This document shows positions 14,275 to 30,542 of a stretch of DNA of 64,000 nt, in pieces. The position numbers and the translations under genes are program-made. The notes beneath the pieces are model-generated. The model was given only the letters and a program-made list of their open reading frames with translations. It did no database searches and was not told the origin of the DNA. The stretch's first letter is position 1, and each line of letters starts with the position of its first letter. Source of the stretch: Torreya grandis (Eukaryota > Streptophyta > Pinopsida > Cupressales > Taxaceae); NCBI GenBank assembly GCA_037957365.1, contig JARHVA010004090.1, positions 1,296,001 through 1,360,000 on the forward strand, written 5' to 3'.

Positions 14275-17200
14275 TGTTGGAGATTTTTTAGTGATGTCAT
14301 GGTGATGTCATGGATTTGTCCTAGTGAGTGAATGAAGTGCTTTGATAGCCCAAGTAATAATGACAAATTGTGCAATGAACTTGTTCTAGTGTGCTTTATG
14401 TTGTCTTGGTTGATCTTTAGTGTTGGCATGATTAGAGATATTTAGGGATGATTATGGTGGTTGGATCATGTGCAAGAGGTACTTAAGATGATATCCATAC
14501 TTTGAGTGCTTGTATGCTTAAGTGGAATTCATCCAGGTGTCCATAGTTTTCATCTAGATAGCTTGGGTCTAATGGCAAAAAATTTGAGTAGGAAGTTTGA
14601 TGACATCACCATTGCCACATGGGAATTAGTCAAGGGGAGTTGGTCATATGGTTGTGATCACATTAGTCTTTAGTTTTTATGTGCCAGATCTCATGCCATG
14701 CATCAAAGCATGATCAAAGATATAGGGGTGAAAAGTTGGCTTCTTAGTCATATTTCATTGCTTTCTCATACTTATCCAAATTTGTAATGTGGCCAAAAAG
14801 AGACAAGTAATCAAATTGATGATGGAATATCTCACACTTGTGGATGTTTCAGGAGAAGTTGATCATATGGTTTTGTTAATTTTTGGACCTAGTTTATTTT
14901 CACTAATTTTTAGATCATGTAATAAAGTGCGTCAAATGATATGCTTATTCAAAGTTGGGATCCTAGGAAATTTGACTATGTTTTCCCATACTTAGACAAT
15001 TTTTTAATGTGTCAAGAAGAGCCAAGTGATAAATTTTGATGGTGTTATATCTTGCACATATGAAGGTGTCAAGGGAAATTGATCATATGGGTTTGTTTAT
15101 TTTTTATCATAAATAATTTGTCATAAATTTGAGATCATGCATTGAAGCATGATAAAAGTCATGGTTGCTCAAATTTAGCCTCTTAGGAAAGTTTTGACAT
15201 AGTTGGCTCTATGACAGAAGTTTTTGAGAAGGATTTTTAATGGTGTCATATCTCTCATGCATAAGAGTTCTCGGACTAGTGTCTCACATGGTTGGATTTT
15301 CCTATGTGATCTGGTCTAAATTTGAGCTCATGAATCGAAGTGAAAAAGAATTTATTAAGGTCCAAAAAATGGTTACTCAAGCATATTAGAAGGGTCCCCA
15401 TACTTGAGTAATTTATGCAAGAGTTAAAGCTTAGAAAGATCAATGGTGCGAGTTACTCCAAGAAGTTAAGAAGCAGTGAGATGATGATCGGTACATGATT
15501 TTTAATGGTTCAGTAAAGGTACATGATAATGATCTAATGGTGAGTGATCATTCATATATATTGATTGAATGGTGAGCATTGATCATTAAAGACCTAGTTG
15601 ATCTATAGAGATCAATAGAGCATGTTGAGTCAACATTTTAAGATTACACAAAATAAGGTCCAAGTGACTGTTATTTAACATTTGGCTTTAGTGGAGTATG
15701 TGTTAATGTTCACACAAGATCGACAGTGTGAGAATAATCTAAAGCTATGATTACACAAGATGTGAGCAAAGTTTTCAAAGGTTAACTATGACTGTTGCTA
15801 TTTGAATATTTGAATTTGTAAAGGAAGGACTGATGTCTAGTTTTTGTACCACATCTTTTGATAGAAGATGAATTTGTTATTCCAATAAAAAGTAAAGTGG
15901 TAGAGGACTCCAAGGCACATTTGGATAAATGGATTTGAAGATCTGAAAGTGTGTATAGGCAAAGTTATTGAGTTCCAAATTTTATTATGTTTTTGTATAT
16001 GTTCTACAAGTGACCCGAGAAGGATTTTTGAGCTTAAGTAGATGTTGTTTTGATGTTTTATGGTGAATTAGCTATTGGTGAGTGTTGTAGACTACATAGG
16101 AATGTTCTATGATTATTTTGGAGGTGTGATTAATCTATATTAAGTATGAATAATTCTAAAAAAAATGATTTTATGTTTTTAATGGCATTCCTGTGTATAA
16201 GGTCTTTATTTGAGTTGATTAAGCATACATAGAGGTGAGTAAAAATGATTGTGAACATTTTTGGATGTCCTTGGGGACATAAGGAGTGGACTATATATTT
16301 TTAAATGCTCATCTATTCTTATTTTGATTAGATATGTATCAAAAATTTGAATGGCTCTCCATAGGACCAAAAAGTGACTTGGGCCTATTTTGAAAAGGGG
16401 ATTGTGCTTAAATGTGACCCATGTGAGATGCCTTAAGGGTGAAGGCATGTATTATGGGTGACAAGGATTATTATGGACTTGATAATTCATGATTGATATA
16501 TATATAGTGGAACCAATTGTGTTCAGTTATAGACTTGTAAGTGTTAGACTGTGGAGATATTTATGAGAGGCTTATGTGTGTGGTTTGTGGAGTGAAGGAT
16601 AAGTTATGTGCCTATTGGTGGATTTAATGAGTAGATTAGTTGGTTGACTATATGTATTATTTTTAGGTCATTTTTCTAATGTAAATATAGTGGTATTATT
16701 GTTTTTGGATGTGTGAAGAGGTTTTATGTGCATATGAAGACAATTTGAGTGAAGAAGGAAAGAGTTTGTGACATGCCTATGTGAGAGGCATGTTTGAAAT
16801 AAAGAGTTTGTGCAATTATTAGATAATCAAGAGGTCCATCATCAGGTGTTGAAGACATCAATTGTAAGGTGGAATCATTCTTTCTAAGGAGGGTCTAAAT
16901 GACTTGATCTTCTTTAGGGTTAGTTGATCCTTGTGAAATAGGGTTTCAATAAAGACCTTTGATCAAAAGGACTTGATCAAAGGTTGTAGGTTAGAAGGAC
17001 TTAATCAAAGGCTCTTGATCAAAAGTACTTGATTAGTCTTTTGTTTATGATTATATTATAGGATAGTATTCCATGTGTTTATAGGCTTGAGAGTGGCTTT
17101 TATTCCCTTGGAGGGTTTCTCATGTAGATCTTGTGTTGTGTATGTGATCTTGCATTATCTCAATTATTCACTGTTATGAATGATCCATATGCTTCATAAA

Positions 17201-17304
17201 TTCTTATGTTGAATTATTAAGTATTTGAAAGGGTTTGAAAATTAAATTAGATTGTTTTCCATCACTAATTCACCCCCTCACCTCAGTGGATTATACCTCT
17301 AACA
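14275..17304 (+). mobile_element. Solo LTR G (3030 bp)
   Basis: It starts TGTTGGAG and ends CCTCTAACA. It is flanked by the 5-bp duplication AGTTT, with no primer-binding site after the end. The end is preceded by TTCACCCCCTCACC, a phrase typical of plant LTR 3' ends, which sets the orientation. The LTR contains about four tandem units of 220 bp (about 14560-15425) and a TATA-like TATATATATAG near 16498. A solo LTR forms by recombination between the two LTRs of one element. The unusual length and the 5-bp match found by inspection leave some doubt. Confidence 0.6.
14560..15425 (+). repeat. About 220-bp tandem repeats within LTR G
   Basis: The phrase TTGATCATATGG (or a close variant) recurs at 14639, 14858 and 15078, with a degenerate fourth copy near 15279. 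Units also share 'GAGATCATGCATTGAAGCATGATCA', in which GATCATGC and GCATGATC form an 8-bp inverted repeat, plus 'CTCATACTTA' and 'GTGTCATATCTCTCA'. Copies are clearly diverged. Confidence 0.75.
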
Positions 17305-17309
17305 AGTTT
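17305..17309. repeat. Target-site duplication of solo LTR G (right)
   Basis: AGTTT matches 14270-14274. Confidence 0.65.
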
Positions 17310-17799
17310 GACTCAATGTTTTTAGCCAATAGGTATGTATAGAATAATAAAGATTTATAAGTTCATCTACTATTATTTCCCCCTTATCTAGATTTGGGTT
17401 TATATTTTATGCAAGAAAATTTAGTATATATATGATAGGACCTATAGGTTTAAATAACTTATGCGACATGTGATTAAGTGAATAAGATTTTAAGTTTTGC
17501 AATTTCTAATATATCATATCATAAGTTGTATCATTATCACTATCATATTAATCTAAAACATGGCCGTCATTTTTATTAGTATTGATCAATAAAGGGAGCT
17601 CAACTATTGGGAGATTTTTTGGTTCTATTATCTCATTTAGTAATGGTTCTTATTCTTGATGTGCACCTATGTGTGCCTCAATATTTAATGCCATTATACT
17701 TGACTCACTTATTTTATGGTTCTTGTTCTTGATGGGGATATTTTATGAAAGATATTGGTTTTCTTTCATAAACATATCTAGAGAGAAAGGAGCCATTAT

Positions 17800-18269
17800 A
17801 ATTGACTCACCTATTTTATATGTGTTAATATGGTCAAGATGAATGCATTATTTAGGTGGTAACATTGTATGGATGCCTTCAATTTTAGAATGCATCATTT
17901 TACAAAATATGAAAGTGTCATTATTAGTATCAATGGATAATAAGGTCACATCATGTATGACTTTTACACATCGGTGAAGTGTAGATGGGACAACTTCCAT
18001 TGAATGTATTCAAGGTTTACCCAAAAGTAAATTATAATGTAATGATTGAGACATGGCTTACAAAGTAGTTAACACTATTTTTTGTTTGAATGTCACATCT
18101 AATGTGATTTGAATGAATAGAGGGATATGTGAATTATCAAATCCTTTTATGTGCATAAATATTTTTTGAATAATATTAGTGTTAATATCGATGGTGATTA
18201 TGAATTTTATGCTATAAATGTTTAGTCCTAATCAATTATAAATGATCACCCTTTTGATTCCTTTATTAT
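17800..18269 (-). pseudogene. Gypsy-type protease C-terminal relic of F
   Basis: The - strand translation contains LHYNLLLGKP, then IHSMEVVPSTLHRCVKVIHD. These match the 'YNLLLGRPWIH....VPSTLHQ.LKF' block that closes the aspartic protease of plant Ty3/gypsy elements. The W of 'PWIH' is a stop. Upstream, DINTNIIQKIF belongs to the preceding strand-rich segment. The N-terminal half of the same protein is displaced to 22032-22340 by insertion of element E at 18270. Protease would process the Gag-Pol polyprotein. Here it is dead. Confidence 0.7.
18265..18269. repeat. Putative target-site duplication of E (left, imperfect)
   Basis: ATTAT on the left compared with TTTAT at 22027-22031, matching at four of five positions. 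This is weak evidence alone in AT-rich DNA, but it lies exactly at the LTR edges. Confidence 0.45.
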
Positions 18270-18652
18270 TGTTTTAGATATTTATTGCACATGTTCTTCA
18301 TCTTGCTTATGTGGTTATTAGGTATTTATTAGTTCATTATAACATCATCATGATGTCATAATGTAAAGGTGAGTTGATGTGATCAATTAGTGGGTGGATG
18401 GGGTCATCCATCCCACTATGTTCCCTAAGTGATCTCTCCACCCATTGTGGAGGATCCCACCCACTTACCTTGTTTGGCTAAGTGATTTTGTACTCAACCA
18501 ACCTATAAATTTATGTTCTCCTTCTATATTGGTCATCTAAAGCTAATGAAGAATGTTTATGAATTGTTTATTTTTTCACTTTCTCTCTCATGTATTCCAT
18601 AATATTCATTTATGCATTCAATTTTTTTAAAAGGTCTTGGATAAATATAAAA
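18270..18652 (+). repeat. 5' LTR of E
   Basis: This LTR aligns with 21641-22026. Shared blocks include 'CACATGTTCTTCATCTT', 'ACATCATCATGATGTCATAATG', 'GGTCATCCATCCCACTATG', 'CTCTCCACCCATTGTAG' and 'TTTCACTTTCTCTCTCAT'. CATCATGATG in the second block is a 10-bp palindrome. The terminal CA is lost in this copy. Confidence 0.85.
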
Positions 18653-18664
18653 TGGTATCATAGC
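18653..18664 (+). other. Primer-binding site of E
   Basis: TGGTATCATAGC sits immediately after the 5' LTR. It differs by one base from TGGTATCAGAGC, the standard plant Copia site complementary to the 3' end of initiator tRNA-Met. Confidence 0.85.
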
Positions 18665-21640
18665 CTTTCTGAATAGTCATGCACCTTTTGCTTTAATTCT
18701 TGTTGAAATTCTTCATTATTTTATTTGAGATCGAATTGGCAATTGTGGTATTATTGTAGAGCCATTTTTAAGATCTAATGGCATAAGAATTCTATGAGAT
18801 AAGTGGTGCATTGGTATAGGGATTCAATTTATATTTGTTTTCATCTCTCTCTTTCCAATTCATTAATTGTATTTTCCATTGGTGAGTAATGATTTTACAT
18901 GTACTAATTCTATATCTGATTTTAATGGTCATAGTTTCTAGATTTGTATGTACTAATTTTGATTGAGGCTATACTCTACCACATTTATCTCATGTGGATT
19001 GGGGAGACCACTTCTTGAAGAATAAATTTAAGGTCCTACATTAGCCCAAACCATTTCTGTAGTGAAATGAGCCATAACAAGAGTGGTATCATCCTTCAAA
19101 ATATCTAACATTACTACCATTTTATCAATTAATATCAACATGTATCAATTAATTTTGTGAATGTTAGGCCATCCCACACACTTCTCATATCTCTTCCTAA
19201 GCCTAAGGTCAGCTCCATTCCCTACCAAACCACATGACCTTATCAATGTTTGCCATGTATGTTGGCCTATTGCATCTACTACTCTTAATATGTTTCTATC
19301 AAGATATTATCATTTATTTTTTTTAAACCTGTATTCTTCAAATAATGGTGCTATTTAGTAGTCTTATCAACATCTATGAAGGGAATATAATAATTGTGAT
19401 AGTATCTACCCATTCACTTGTTCTTGGACTCTCAACCATCATCCTCCTTAGACCACAACATGTTCTCTCACCAATCATCTTCCACATGGCCATGACACTA
19501 ATGCTTGATAGGAGTTGTTCAAGTAGACAAAAATAAATCCTTTGTGATTCACTTGTTTTTAGGGTTTCAAACTATTAAAAGAGCATGCCCTTCAATTTGA
19601 CGCCATAGAGCTAAAATCCATGATCAACTCCTTGCTAATTTTCCTCCATGGTAATTCTTTTTTCTCCTTTTAATGTAAAACCTAAATTCTACACTAATTT
19701 CTCTTAAAAAAATTGGTTATTTTTTATTTTAAAAATGGCTTTAATTTTTTTAAACAACGCCAATATAAGGCATTTTTAGAAAAGTACACCTAAGTGTGCA
19801 TGGCCAGATTATTTTTGACATTTTTTAATGTGAGGATGTCTAGGGTTTCATTTTATTTCAAAAGAGTAGATGGAATACCACCTTACCCTTTGCTTGGATA
19901 GAATTTTTAAACTTTTAAATGCAATTTAATTAAATTGGCCATTGATAATGGAAAATGTATTTTACTATAACTTTTGATTGGTAACTCAGAATTAAGAGCC
20001 ACTTTTTTAAAAAGTGCATATCTTTTCATCCTCCTTCTATTGTCATACTTTGTTTTTTAAAATGAAATAAAGTTATAAAGTGTCATATTCAAGTGGGTTA
20101 CTTTCTCTATGGGCCCTACTACTTTCCATAATATACTTTATGCACTGATTGCTCTCATCTATATGGACTCATTTTTGGTCTAGTTCAAAGTCCATATCTA
20201 GAGCAGACACCATTGTTATCCCTTAATATATCACTGATTTCTCACTTGGATGCATTCTTGGTTGTGCCTGATGTCCCTTTCATCAGCATGCTTTAGGGGT
20301 TCATTACAATTTGTACTATGAAATTGTACACTTCTCGAGTGTCTTCTATCAATCATGTAGAAACCATTTGAGATACTCCATAGGAGGAGATTTATTTTGT
20401 CTTTAGTGGTCTTATTAGAAAGGATAATTATGCTTTATGGTACTCTTATATGTAACACTTGCTCAAACACAAGAATCATATTCCATTCTTATATGGATAG
20501 ATTCCTACACCCACTGATCTTGTTTAGTTTGATAAGTGGGATAATACATGTGATAAAGTTTTCCACACTATATCACTACAAATTTACATAGATCTTAATT
20601 TTCATGTGGAGTATACAAAGTGTCCATGCACTATTTAGAGCATCCTATAGTCTATTTTTAGAGATCCTTATAAGACCTGCATACCTCTGCCACTTTTTAT
20701 TATCTATTAAGAGACTATTATACTCTCTCCTCCTGCTTCCATTTCTTGTGACAACACACATCCATGGTATAAAATGTTCTTCCTTCTATCAAGAAACCAT
20801 TACAGGATGATATTATGTGCAACCTCAGTTGTCCTATTATAGATTCTAATTATGTCCCTATATAGAATGTTGCTCTTTTAAAACCATCACTATCTATTAA
20901 CTCAAAGGAATTCACTAATTTCAATGCGATTACACACATGGAGAGTATCGATGAATCATATTTTATTGTGGACATTCATCTTGTAAATCTAAGTGCTTCA
21001 TTTATGAAATAGTCTTTAGTTTTGATGGTTATTGAGCCTCATTCTCCTCTTCCCATGGACATTCTTTTAGCAAATGTTCCATGTGTATCTTCTTCTTAGG
21101 TTGTTTTCTCCCCTTCTTTGTATTCTTCTTTATTTCAATCTTCTACTATTATCCTTGTGATACTTGATCAAACTTTGGCACATTCAAGGATTAGTAGAGA
21201 CACATTTGAACATTTTCCATAGATATACATCATAATTACTACTTTCATTCCACTTGAGTGGGAATTCATTAATTTAATTTGTTAGGTCTTCTTTTGTTCC
21301 AAAAGTAGGAGACATCATTTAGTGCAAAGGAACCTACTAAAACATTCATCATGTGACATTATGCACTTGCCTTCTCTCTCTTCTTTTTGAAGGCATATAT
21401 CCTTCATGTTTTATAGGATATTGGGGATCATCACTTTATACTTGGAGTGTGGATTATTTCAACGTCATCTCTTGAGGGTCTTTTAGTCTCCCTTTTCCTC
21501 ACTTTTTGTGGGGATTTATTTTCCACTAGGTTTATCCTCTTACTCAACATTTTTTAGAATTGTATTGTACTTGGGTACCTAATCAAGCCTAGTTGTCAAG
21601 ACCTAATTCTACTACCCACCTAAGCTATGCTTAAAGGAGA
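18665..21640 (+). other. Internal region of E, no domain recognised
   Basis: Open frames of 60-70 codons (19161-19358, 19345-19536, 20397-20591, 20604-20810) show no Copia motif such as DSGA, the GAG-pre-integrase block, YVDD or the integrase D,D35E pattern. It ends in the purine tract TTAAAGGAGA (21631-21640) just before the 3' LTR. Confidence 0.5.
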
Positions 21641-22026
21641 TGTTGGTGTAGATATTTACTACACATGTTCTTCATCTTCATTATGTGGTTAATATTTATT
21701 TATTAGGTCATTATGACATCATCATGATGTCATAATGCACATATGACTTCATGGGTTCAATTAGTGGGTGGATGAGGTCATCCATCCCACTATGTTCCCT
21801 TAATTCTCTCTCCACCCATTGTAGAAGAGTCCACCCACTCACCTTGTCTAGCTAAGTCATCTTTCACTCAACTAGCGTATAAATGTCAGTTCCCCCTTTG
21901 TATTGATCATCTAAAGCTAATAAGGAATGTTTATTAATTATTTATCTTTTCACTTTCTCTCTCATCAATTACACAGTGTTCGTGTGTGCATTTGATCTTT
22001 TTAATAGATCTTGGAGAAATCCAACA
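21641..22026 (+). repeat. 3' LTR of E
   Basis: It begins TGTTGGTG directly after the purine tract and ends AAATCCAACA. It is the better-preserved copy of the pair. Confidence 0.85.
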
Positions 22027-22031
22027 TTTAT
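22027..22031. repeat. Putative target-site duplication of E (right, imperfect)
   Basis: TTTAT compared with ATTAT at 18265-18269. Confidence 0.45.
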
Positions 22032-22340
22032 TTTGCATGGCCATATGAACACAGTTAAAATTTGTTTAATAATATGTATGGATGCTAGAACTATTAGGTC
22101 AAAGGTAATGTTCTTGGTATTATTATTTGAGATCTTTCATGATATCTACAAAATAAGAAGGCTCAATATCACTTGGAACTTGTGTCTACACAATGCTTCG
22201 TATATGATATCCCTATAAACATTAGACTTTTTTAGGAGCTCAAGGATTGAAATTTTAGCATGTGTATTACTCAATTGATCAATAATGTCATATACATTGG
22301 ATTTTATTACAATCTTTGGTTTATGAGGCACCTATTTTAT
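22032..22340 (-). pseudogene. Gypsy gag-protease junction relic of F (N-terminal half)
   Basis: The open frame 22146-22331 (- strand) reads YDIIDQLSNTHAKISILELL, which matches the 'YD....L..TPAKISL..LL' motif just upstream of the protease in plant Tat/Athila-like gypsy polyproteins. Decayed sequence continues to 22032, where element E interrupts. Reading resumes on the far side of E at 18269. This order on the - strand supports F as one element split by E. Confidence 0.6.
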
Positions 22341-22824
22341 ATTAACAAGTGGTAGGATGGGTTGAGCAACCTTACCTCTTCGAGTAGTTACAACATGGAC
22401 CATAGAATATAATATAAGTCATGGGTGAATAATGGGACTGCCATGCTAACTATCATTTGAATAAGACTTAGGGAAAACAAATGGTTTAGAACATACATGT
22501 TAGAATCTAGATATTGGATCTATATCATTACAAAAGGAATTATAAAGAAAGATAAGTTTCTTTCTTTTAAACTCTCTCATGATTGGCACAAATTTGGTTA
22601 ATAGATTAGAAAAGGAAACTAATGTATCAAAACATGGAAAATGTGACATATTGGAACTTAAAATGGGTGACAGATGCATCCATATTACAGATATTTTATA
22701 GCAATCACAAATCAATAATAAAAAAATTACAAACCCCTAGTTGACCTAGGGTTTAGATTTTAAAGCTCAGGTTCACAAAATGTTTAACCCTAAAATGTGT
22801 TTAAAATGTTATGTGTTTGATTCA
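22341..22824. other. Leader side of F, no gene seen
   Basis: This corresponds to the region between the 5' LTR and the gag/protease relic on the - strand. A stretch near 22770-22800 duplicates the first bases of the adjacent LTR ('GGTTCACAAAATGTTTAACCC' compared with 'GGTTCACCAAATTTTTAACCC'). No convincing primer-binding site is visible. Confidence 0.4.
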
Positions 22825-24264
22825 TGTTGGGTTCACCAAATTTTTAACCCTAAAATTATATTTTCTAGATTGAGATTACCTAGATACTCATTATAGGGGT
22901 CTATATAAACGAATAATAAAAAGGGTGATAATCATATATACAATAATCCAATTGGGTGCTAAAATCATATATAAACACACTAAATTTATTATGATAAATA
23001 ATGCTAAAAATAGTAATAAAAAATACATTAGATATAGAAATGAAAAATATGTAATGTACTTAGCTTTTTCTAATGCTAATGTAATTTTAGATCTACAAAA
23101 GTCATGAAATAGAATGGAAGATAGTTTTAAAATAGTTGTTAGATTCTGATTTGGATGCTTATGGATCCATGGATGATAAAATCAACCTAAGATGGTTACG
23201 TTGATGCTATTATTTGAACTTGACATAAGTTTTATGGAATACCTACTGGAAAAGGATGTGACCACCTAAATGATTTTGGGTTTGTTTTCACCTTTACTTT
23301 TGTGCATTTAGATCTGTGTCATGGACTATCAATCTTCATGAATTTAAAAAACCATAGTTCATCATCATAGAGACCTTTGATAAAAATGGGTCAATGGGCA
23401 CATGGTGTCAATTTTATCTTAAATACCCATTTTTCATTGGGCACTACCTACATCTCCAATAATATAAATAGGGCCTTAGGATTATGTACTTCTCCCTTGT
23501 GTTGGATTGTATGTGAGTCAAACAATATGTGATAGGTAAGTATAATAAATGACCTATCTTGTAACTAAGCAAATATAGATCTTGGGTTTTTCCTTCAATA
23601 ATTCAAAATTATAAATTTGATGTCCCTATTACTAATAGGTAAATAGGAATAAGGAAGCTTTGATCAATTGAATTCTCTTTGAATACTCTTTGGTATGAAT
23701 GTTATGTTTTTATTGTTAGGTAATGAATGAGGGTTGATCTTGTATTGATATTGAAATCCCTTTGGATACGTAGCTCACATTAAATCACTTACGCAAACCA
23801 TAATGATATGTTTCATTTTAAAATTTGATGAATTTAGGGAACTAGACACTTACATTGGATAAGGACACTAGCATCAATCTAGGTGTTTGTACTAGATGTT
23901 AGTGTCCATAGAAAAAAAAGTAAGTACAGATTATGAACTTGAAGAGGTTGAAGATAAGTAGGTTTTAAGCATTATTTGTAGGATAAAAGGCATGGGTCAT
24001 CAACATAAGACTGGTCAAACTAAGAGATAGGCCAAGGGGGAAAATATAGAGTAGATGCAAGACTTTAAAAAATGGGAAAGGTCCATAACTAAGAGGATCA
24101 ACCAGTGTCTAAGTATTCCAAGTGTACAAGAATGAGGTGATATACAATTCATAAATAGGGTCTACAGTATTTTATATTTCTTGGAATTATTAATAGATTA
24201 ATACTTTTTTATAATTTGGTTGTATAAATGAATGGATAATTAATGTTTAGATTTCACGATTTTT
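22825..24264 (-). repeat. Terminal direct repeat of F (5' LTR by protease orientation)
   Basis: Partner of 9829-11264. It begins TGTTGGGTTCACC on the + strand. The outer end near TTCACGATTTT is aligned with TTTCGTGATCCCA in the partner. No coding frame. Confidence 0.75.
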
Positions 24265-24419
24265 ATGTATAAATAATGTCTAAAAAAATAGTATAAATAT
24301 AATATAATTCAAAAAAACTTATGATTTTTTTTTTATAGTCTTTGTGACATGTATCTTGAAAACCAAACAAATTTATAAATTGATTTAAAACCATATAAAA
24401 AAATCATTAATTCATAGAT

Positions 24420-28640
<4,221 letters not shown>

Positions 28641-30537
28641 TTTTCTTCATTTCAAGATTATAATGTTACCTACTCATGGCACGAACCATGTGAAGGTGAA
28701 AGCTCATCTAGTACCACTAACCTACATTAACTATGTTGGTAATTAAATAAAATAAGTTAAGTTTACTAATTAAAAAATTAACTTACATTGACTTCTAACC
28801 TTACAAAGTCAATAAAACATACCTTGAAGATCAGCTCTAGTTCTATGTGTTTCAAGAATCACTTCATGCTCAGATTCATGAGATTTACACAAAAAAATAT
28901 TTTGTTAGGAATTCCAAGGAATTTGGTCAATTAATATTTTTAGTGATAATGGAATATTAATAATGAATTATCACCATATTCATTTATAATTCCTCAAGTA
29001 AACATTTCCTTACTTTTTAAATAAAATATCTATGAATCCATGTTCCTATAACTGTCATATATCTAGTTAGACAAATTAGGTCTTCTCCATCTATTAATAT
29101 GTGGTTAAATATTTTTTCTCTACATAATGAGAAAAGTAGTAGTTTGTTCCTTCATCATTGTCCTTAGGTGAAACTACTATAAAAACATTTACTAAATTTA
29201 AAATTAATCAAATTTTAAGGATATTTTGGAAAAAAACAACAAATAACTAATGTTTAAGGATTAATTTTGATTATAAATACATTTTACCTATTTCAACAAT
29301 ATATTAGATGTGGTCAAAGTTAATTTTTGATACCATTTCATGATCCCCTAGTGGTTGTAATGAATGGACAATCCATATAGGCCTTAGGGGTTTACAATAT
29401 CATTATTCAACTCATTATTTTGACTTACATTAATTCCAATAAAATTGCATATAGATTGAATAAAAGCATGTCATATCCCTAATATAAATAGTCCATGAAC
29501 TATGATTTTAGATTTGGATCAAGTGGAAATCACTTAATCTAGGTATTATAATAAAATATTCTTACACTTCAAAACAAATCATCCATTAATGAAAATAATA
29601 TTCAAACATGATTATGATTATCTGATCCATGAGAAACTATTTCGTTACACTAAGCCATAACAATTACATCATCAATCAAATCAACACCATCATTGTGATT
29701 CTTCTAATTTTTTCCAAGGGTTATTTTTACACATGCACCCACACCATCATGTTCCCCTTTTCCATGGCCAACCTCAAATAAACAACAATTTTTTTATACC
29801 CCATTCAAGAATTATTAAACTATCCTTCATAATTCTATGACCAAATGTAGTGTGTATTGAACATGATTTATATTGCATACATTTTTTTATAAAATATCTC
29901 AAAACAACTTTGGAAAAAATATGGAGAATGATATTTGTCATGACTCGTGTAAAATTGGTACTTCCTTAGATTCAATATACTACCCTTTGTGTTATCAGGT
30001 GCATGTCTTAATGTAATATACATAAGGAATTTAAACTTTTTTTTGAATTAGAGTAATTGGATTAAATGTCAATCTATGGTTTTAGTGTAGATTTTTTAGT
30101 AAATTCCATAATTTAAACAATGGTCTAAAGTGGGAAATTTTCCTTGAAAAACATTAATTGATTATCTAGCCATTTTTATTGGTGTGTGTATTGCATATTT
30201 TTACATAATATTAACCTTAAATTCAATCATGATATCCTATAAAAATACTTGGGTCATAACAATATCACATCTTGATGAATCTTTTCCATATCTTGATGCA
30301 TACTTTGCATATTTGTACATCTTAAAATCAACAAGTTACTTAACATATTCATGTTAAATTTTATTATGTATACAACTAGTTAAATGTGAAAAACCATCAC
30401 AAATGTTACATATTCCATATAATCATTATTTGGAAAAAAAATCCATCAAGTTTGTAACATTAAACACTTGTGATTAACTCTTTTGATGTTTTAGGTGGAT
30501 AAGCCACCATACATTTTTGCATAATATTTTTAGCATG
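28641..30537. other. Unassigned stretch between satellite and element D
   Basis: No monomer of the neighbouring array, LTR or coding motif was recognised on either strand. It ends at the TAATG target site of element D. Confidence 0.4.
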
Positions 30538-30542
30538 TAATG
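30538..30542. repeat. Target-site duplication of D (left)
   Basis: TAATG, repeated exactly at 52173-52177 outside the other end of D. Confidence 0.9.

Larger units (their letters stand above)
18270..22026 (+). mobile_element. Copia-type LTR element E (small, degenerate)
   Basis: LTRs of 383 bp (18270-18652) and 386 bp (21641-22026) are followed and preceded, respectively, by a Copia-type primer-binding site and a polypurine tract. The whole element is 3757 bp and is inserted in the protease of F. The internal 3.0 kb gives no recognisable Gag or Pol motif on either strand, so it is a non-autonomous derivative or too decayed to read. The lack of domains limits the Copia assignment to the PBS type. 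Confidence 0.8.

Noticed and set aside
18653..18664. tRNA gene suggested by the tRNA-complementary sequence (also 41958-41969 and 43427-43438)
   Set aside because: Only the 12-base primer-binding complement is present, with no tRNA cloverleaf around it.
24262..24266. TTTAT as a target duplication for F (with 9824-9828)
   Set aside because: It is a common AT-rich word and would require an LTR end without CA that does not match the partner LTR end.
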